Origin: an uncultured Faecalibacterium sp.
GTDB taxonomy: Bacteria; Bacillota; Clostridia; Oscillospirales; Ruminococcaceae
Reading direction: 5' to 3'
Assembly (NCBI GenBank): GCA_934503275.1
Contig: CAKSVD010000029.1
Coordinates: forward strand, 1-15,531
DNA: 15,531 nucleotides
The notes below the pieces were generated by a model. The model was given only the letters and a program-made list of their open reading frames with translations, was not told where the DNA came from and searched no databases. The position numbers and the translations under genes were made by a program. This document shows, one piece after another, positions 12,874 through 15,531 of this stretch. Within the stretch, counting starts at the first letter, position 1; each line of letters starts with the position of its first letter.

Positions 12874-14568
12874 TTAGCCCACCTGATGCTCCTCCAGCCA
12901 GCGGGTCATCTGCTGGGCAATGCCCTTGACGCTGCCTTCCTCAAAGGGCACCTTCAGCCCGGCGGTCTGCATCAGTTCGGTGTAGCTGGCAAGACCGGCG
13001 CGGCGCACCAGCTTGAGGTAGCGCTCCCATGCGTCCTTGTGATCGTCCAGGCTCAGCAGGAAGAACTGCAGCGCTGCCATGGTGGACAGGCAGTAGTCGA
13101 TATAATAGAAGGGGCACTCGTAGATGTGCAGCTGGCGCTGCCACCCGGCGCCGCGGCCATAGAAGGGCAGGTTGTCAAAATCGATCCACGGACGGTACTT
13201 CTTTTCCAGCTTGAGCCACTCGGCGTTGCGCTGGTCGGGGGTCAGGTCCGGGTTCTGGTACATGATGTGCTGGAACTCGTCCACGGCGCAGCCGTAGGCA
13301 AGGAACACAAAGCTGTCCTCGGCGTGGAGCAGGGCGTACTTCTCGGTGTCCTTGCCGAACAGCAGGTGATGCCACGGCGCGGTGAGAAACTCCATGGCCA
13401 TGGAGTGGATCTCGGCGCTTTCCATGGCAGGGCATTCCAGATCGGCGGGCACGTTGGGGTCGCGCTCGGCCACATAGCCCTCAAAGGCGTGGCCGCACTC
13501 GTGGGTCAGCACGTCCACATCGCCGGAGGTATCGTTCCAGTTGGCAAAGATGAAGGGTGCCTTGTAGCTGGGCAGGCTGGTCATGTAGCCGCCGGACATC
13601 TTGCCGGGACGGCTTTCCACGTCAAACAGCTCGTTGTCCTGCATAAAGTCGATGAACTCGGCGGTCTCGGGGCTCAGTTCGTGGTACATGGTGCGGGCAG
13701 CATCCATGCGTGCCTGATAGCCCGGGATGGGCTTGGGGTTGCCGTCCTTGAAGATGATGGGCAGGTCGGTAAAGGTGGGGTGGGTGAGGCCGGTGCGCTT
13801 GGCGCGCATGACCATCACCTTTTGCAGCTCGGGCACAACGTCCCTTGCCACCTGATCCCGGAAGGCCTGGATTTCGGCCTGTCCGTAGCCGATGCGGTTC
13901 ATGCGCACATAGGAAAGCTCGCTGTAATCCTTGTAGCCCAGCACCTTGGCCTGCTGATTCAGGTTCTTGACGATCTTGGTGTACAGTGCATCCAGTTCGT
14001 CCCGGTGGGCGTCAAAGTAACCGGCCTCGGCCTCGTAGGCAGCGCGGCGCACGGCGGGGTCCAGATCTTCTTTATAGGGGCCCAGCTGGGGGATGGTCAG
14101 CTGCTTGCCGTCCAGTTCCACCAGTGCACCGCCGTAGATCTGCTGGTACTGGCTGACCAGCGCGTTGAACTCCTGCTGCAATTCCACGGTGCGGTCGTCC
14201 ATGCCCAGCACGGCGTTCTTCATACCGGCCACGCAGGTGGTGCCGAAGTGCTCGGTGAGCGCTTCCACATGGGGGTTTGCCAGAAATGCCCGGCTGATCT
14301 CCACACTGGCGTTGGTCACGGCGGGGCCGTTGGCATCAAAAAAGTCCTGCTCGGCCTTCCAGTAGGCATCGCGGGTGTCGCAGGTGTAGTGGATGTTGGC
14401 TAGCTGAGAGGCGGTGGTGTAGTCTGCAAAGGCGCGGCTCTGCTCGTAGTACACCTGAATGAGGGCATCGCCGTCCTGCGCATCGGCGGCCTTGGCGGCC
14501 AGCTGCTTGCACCGTGCCAGCAGGGCGTCGATGTCCGGGCGGGTATAGGTCATTTCGCTGAATTTCAT
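12874..14568 (-). CDS. M3-family zinc oligoendopeptidase
   Basis: 564 residues; ATG behind GGAAAGGAAA. It cleaves short peptides in the cytoplasm (no signal peptide). The zinc site is HECGH (His 356, Glu 357, His 360) with the third ligand expected at Glu 386 in ESAEIHSMAMEF, matching the family's E-x-x-S-x-x-x-E element 26 residues on. The C-terminal substrate-binding tyrosine/histidine region is represented by FYGRGAGWQRQLHIYECPFYYIDYCL. Length and the MKFSEMTYTRPD start fit the M3 subgroup of about 550-560 residues distinct from PepF proper. Upstream only a TAAGAT-type -10 without a good -35 was seen; no terminator follows, so some transcription may continue into the secreted-protein gene 114 bp downstream. 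Divergent from folT. Confidence 0.93.
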   Translation of the reverse strand: MKFSEMTYTRPDIDALLARCKQLAAKAADAQDGDALIQVYYEQSRAFADYTTASQLANIHYTCDTRDAYWKAEQDFFDANGPAVTNASVEISRAFLANPHVEALTEHFGTTCVAGMKNAVLGMDDRTVELQQEFNALVSQYQQIYGGALVELDGKQLTIPQLGPYKEDLDPAVRRAAYEAEAGYFDAHRDELDALYTKIVKNLNQQAKVLGYKDYSELSYVRMNRIGYGQAEIQAFRDQVARDVVPELQKVMVMRAKRTGLTHPTFTDLPIIFKDGNPKPIPGYQARMDAARTMYHELSPETAEFIDFMQDNELFDVESRPGKMSGGYMTSLPSYKAPFIFANWNDTSGDVDVLTHECGHAFEGYVAERDPNVPADLECPAMESAEIHSMAMEFLTAPWHHLLFGKDTEKYALLHAEDSFVFLAYGCAVDEFQHIMYQNPDLTPDQRNAEWLKLEKKYRPWIDFDNLPFYGRGAGWQRQLHIYECPFYYIDYCLSTMAALQFFLLSLDDHKDAWERYLKLVRRAGLASYTELMQTAGLKVPFEEGSVKGIAQQMTRWLEEHQVG

Positions 14569-14685
14569 GGAAAATTTCCTTTCCGGGGCAGTTTCCCCTT
14601 TGGTATCTTGTGTTCATCTTACCACGTTCTGCGCCAAAAGAAAAGAGGGAGGCAAGCGGGTAAAAGTCCTACGTTTATACAACAC

Positions 14686-14713
14686 TGCCAAAAATAAAAA
14701 CGCTCCTTTGGCA
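14686..14713. promoter_or_regulatory. Inverted repeat upstream of the folT promoter
   Basis: TGCCAAA and TTTGGCA form a perfect 7-bp inverted repeat with a 14-bp spacer, 19 bp upstream of the folT -35 box. It may be a regulator site or only a hairpin; no T-run follows either arm. Confidence 0.35.
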
Positions 14714-14723
14714 AAGATGTCCG

Positions 14724-14737
14724 TTTAAGCGCTTGCA
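14724..14737. promoter_or_regulatory. cre-like / LacI-family palindrome over the folT -35 box
   Basis: TTTAAGCGCTTGCA holds the palindrome AAGCGCTT and, read on the minus strand (TGCAAGCGCTTAAA), matches 12 of 14 positions of the CcpA-type consensus TGWAARCGYTWNCW. It overlaps the -35 box at 14733-14738, a repressing position. Confidence 0.35.
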
Positions 14738-14761
14738 GAGCGGCAAAAAAAGGATTATAAT
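14733..14761 (+). promoter_or_regulatory. Promoter of folT
   Basis: TTGCAG (14733-14738), a 17-bp spacer and a perfect TATAAT (14756-14761). Transcription should start near 14768, right at the 5' end of the riboswitch. Confidence 0.85.
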
Positions 14762-14769
14762 GGCATCAT

Positions 14770-14868
14770 CAACAGAGTAAGACCCTGCGCGTTAAGTGCC
14801 GCATCAACGGGGAGTTGTGCTGCGGACGAAGGTTTTGACCGCGGTGCAGGGTCTGCATCCCGCTGCTG
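14770..14868 (+). promoter_or_regulatory. Tetrahydrofolate (THF) riboswitch
   Basis: The conserved pieces of the folT-type THF riboswitch appear in order: GAGTAA (14775-14780), GCGTTAAGTG (14788-14797), GACGAAGG (14825-14832), CCGCGGTG (14839-14846) and TGCATCC (14854-14860). P2 is an 8-bp perfect stem GACCCTGC/GCAGGGTC (14781-14788/14846-14853). P3 is CCGCA/TGCGG (14799-14803/14821-14825), topped by CAAC/GTTG. P1 is short and imperfect. It lies between the promoter and an intrinsic terminator ahead of a folate transporter gene, so high THF is expected to lower folT expression. Confidence 0.87.
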
Positions 14869-14934
14869 CATGGACTTGGGTGCAGGCGAGAGCCGTCTGC
14901 GGCTTTTGCCCGGAAGTGAATGTTGTTGGAATTC

Positions 14935-14976
14935 ACGCCCTCCTTTGTGCGGTCTGTCACAGGGGAGGGCGTTTTT
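14935..14976 (+). terminator. Riboswitch-linked terminator in the folT leader
   Basis: A continuous 15-bp stem (14935-14949 against 14958-14972, two G-U pairs) with an 8-nt loop is followed by TTTTT, 40 bp before the folT ATG. Its position inside the leader marks it as the output of the THF riboswitch by premature termination. A competing stem GTGAAT/ATTCAC (14916-14921/14931-14936) takes the first two bases of the terminator and may be part of the switch. Confidence 0.88.
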
Positions 14977-15016
14977 GCGTCCTGCCTGCTGTTCCTTTTT
15001 AAGGAGGACAACTACG

Positions 15017-15529
15017 ATGAACGACAAAAAAACTTCCGCGCGTACCCTGACCATGCTGGCTTTGCTGGTAGCCATGAGCATCGTGTTCAGCCGGGTGCTG
15101 AGCATCTCTACCGGCTTCGTCCGGTTCAATCTGGGCAGTCTGCCGGTGCTGCTGGCGGCGGTGGTGTTTGGCCCTGGCGCAGGCTTTGCGGTGGGCGCAG
15201 TGGCCGATATCATCGGCGGTGTGCTGGCGGGCTACGCCATCAACCCGCTTATCACGCTGGGCGCGGGTGCCATCGGTTTAGTGGCGGGCTTTGCATGGCA
15301 GAAGCTGAACCGCCTTTCCACAAATTTGCGGCTGGCAGTCAGCGTGCTGCTGGGGCACTTTGTAGGCTCCATGGTCATCACCTCGCTGGCGCTGCGGCTG
15401 TTCTACGGCTACCCGTGGGCAACGCTGGCAGTGCGCATCCCCAACGCCCTCATCCTGAGCGCCGTGAACGTTGTGCTGCTGCGCATCCTGCTGGAAAACC
15501 GCAGCCTGATGAAGCTGGCAAAGAAGTAA
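15017..15529 (+). CDS. folT: Folate-specific S component of an ECF transporter
   Basis: 170 residues; ATG ten bases after AAGGAGG. S components bind a vitamin in the membrane and dock to the shared EcfT/EcfA/EcfA' module, which is not in the window. About six membrane helices. The segment VRFNLGSLPVLLAAVVFGPGAGFAVGAVADIIGG is typical of the folate family, as is the later AVRIPNALILSAVNVVLL with its conserved Arg-x-Pro. Length is normal for the family (165-180). The upstream THF riboswitch independently supports folate as the substrate. It is probably the only gene of its transcript in view; the window ends two bases after the stop. Confidence 0.93.
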   Translation: MNDKKTSARTLTMLALLVAMSIVFSRVLSISTGFVRFNLGSLPVLLAAVVFGPGAGFAVGAVADIIGGVLAGYAINPLITLGAGAIGLVAGFAWQKLNRLSTNLRLAVSVLLGHFVGSMVITSLALRLFYGYPWATLAVRIPNALILSAVNVVLLRILLENRSLMKLAKK

Positions 15530-15531
15530 GA

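Larger units (their letters stand above)
14569..15016. other. Divergent intergenic region between the peptidase gene and folT
   Basis: This 448-bp stretch holds no convincing gene. From left to right: the ribosome binding site and poorly defined promoter of the peptidase gene (minus), an inverted repeat TGCCAAA-N14-TTTGGCA (14686-14713), a cre-like palindrome, the folT promoter, a THF riboswitch, a small hairpin AGCCG/CGGCT (14891-14904), a large terminator, and the folT ribosome binding site AAGGAGG (15001-15007). Confidence 0.75.

Noticed and set aside
12034..14403. A 789-codon plus-strand frame antisense to the secreted-protein and M3 peptidase genes
   Set aside because: Same codon-aligned antisense effect; the His/Gly/Val-rich translation has no family features, and it runs through a terminator and a promoter of the real genes.

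Overview
The window looks like part of a chromosome of a GC-rich, low-molecular-weight-GC-lineage Firmicute: strong AGGAGG-type ribosome binding sites, TTGACA/TATAAT-type promoters with TATACT -10 boxes, T-tailed hairpin terminators, a THF riboswitch before a folate ECF-transporter gene, and a solitary tRNA-Thr. The protein set and the codon bias fit an Oscillospiraceae/Ruminococcaceae gut anaerobe such as Faecalibacterium. That placement is an inference from gene style, not the result of a search.

Left part (1-4690, all on the minus strand). A truncated LPG-synthase-like (UPF0104) membrane protein has its own extended -10 promoter. Upstream of it is a closed three-gene unit with a textbook promoter at 4662-4690 and a terminator at 901-937: an acyltransferase-3 membrane protein, then a coiled-coil protein with a beta-rich middle that looks like a detached glycosyltransferase accessory chain, then a GT4-type glycosyltransferase with a degenerate GT2-like N-terminus. 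This looks like a cell-envelope glycan or glycolipid assembly and acylation set.

Middle-left (4852-8036, plus strand). Divergent from that unit is a compact operon with its own promoter, a leader of three tandem hairpins, an acyl-AMP/acyl-CoA-type ligase, a free-standing acyl carrier protein and an HHxxxDG (condensation-domain/alcohol-acyltransferase type) acyltransferase, ending in a strong terminator. The logic is: activate an acid, load it on a carrier, transfer it to an acceptor. Neither acid nor acceptor is evident. This is the best candidate in the window for an undescribed system, and its head-to-head position beside the glycan genes suggests, but does not prove, an envelope acceptor.

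Middle (8031-11821). birA (bifunctional biotin ligase/repressor) is on the minus strand. Divergent from it is a tightly packed four-gene plus-strand operon: ECF sigma factor (TTG start), zinc-type anti-sigma factor with one membrane helix, a four-helix membrane protein with an acidic repetitive tail, and a three-helix protein with a LiaI/LiaF-like membrane region. It reads as an envelope-stress sensing module.

Right part (11846-15531). A tRNA-Thr(GGU) with its own promoter and terminator, a secreted protein of unknown function with its own promoter and a 21-bp-period direct repeat just upstream, an M3-family zinc oligopeptidase (all minus strand), and finally folT on the plus strand behind a promoter, a THF riboswitch and a 15-bp terminator hairpin.
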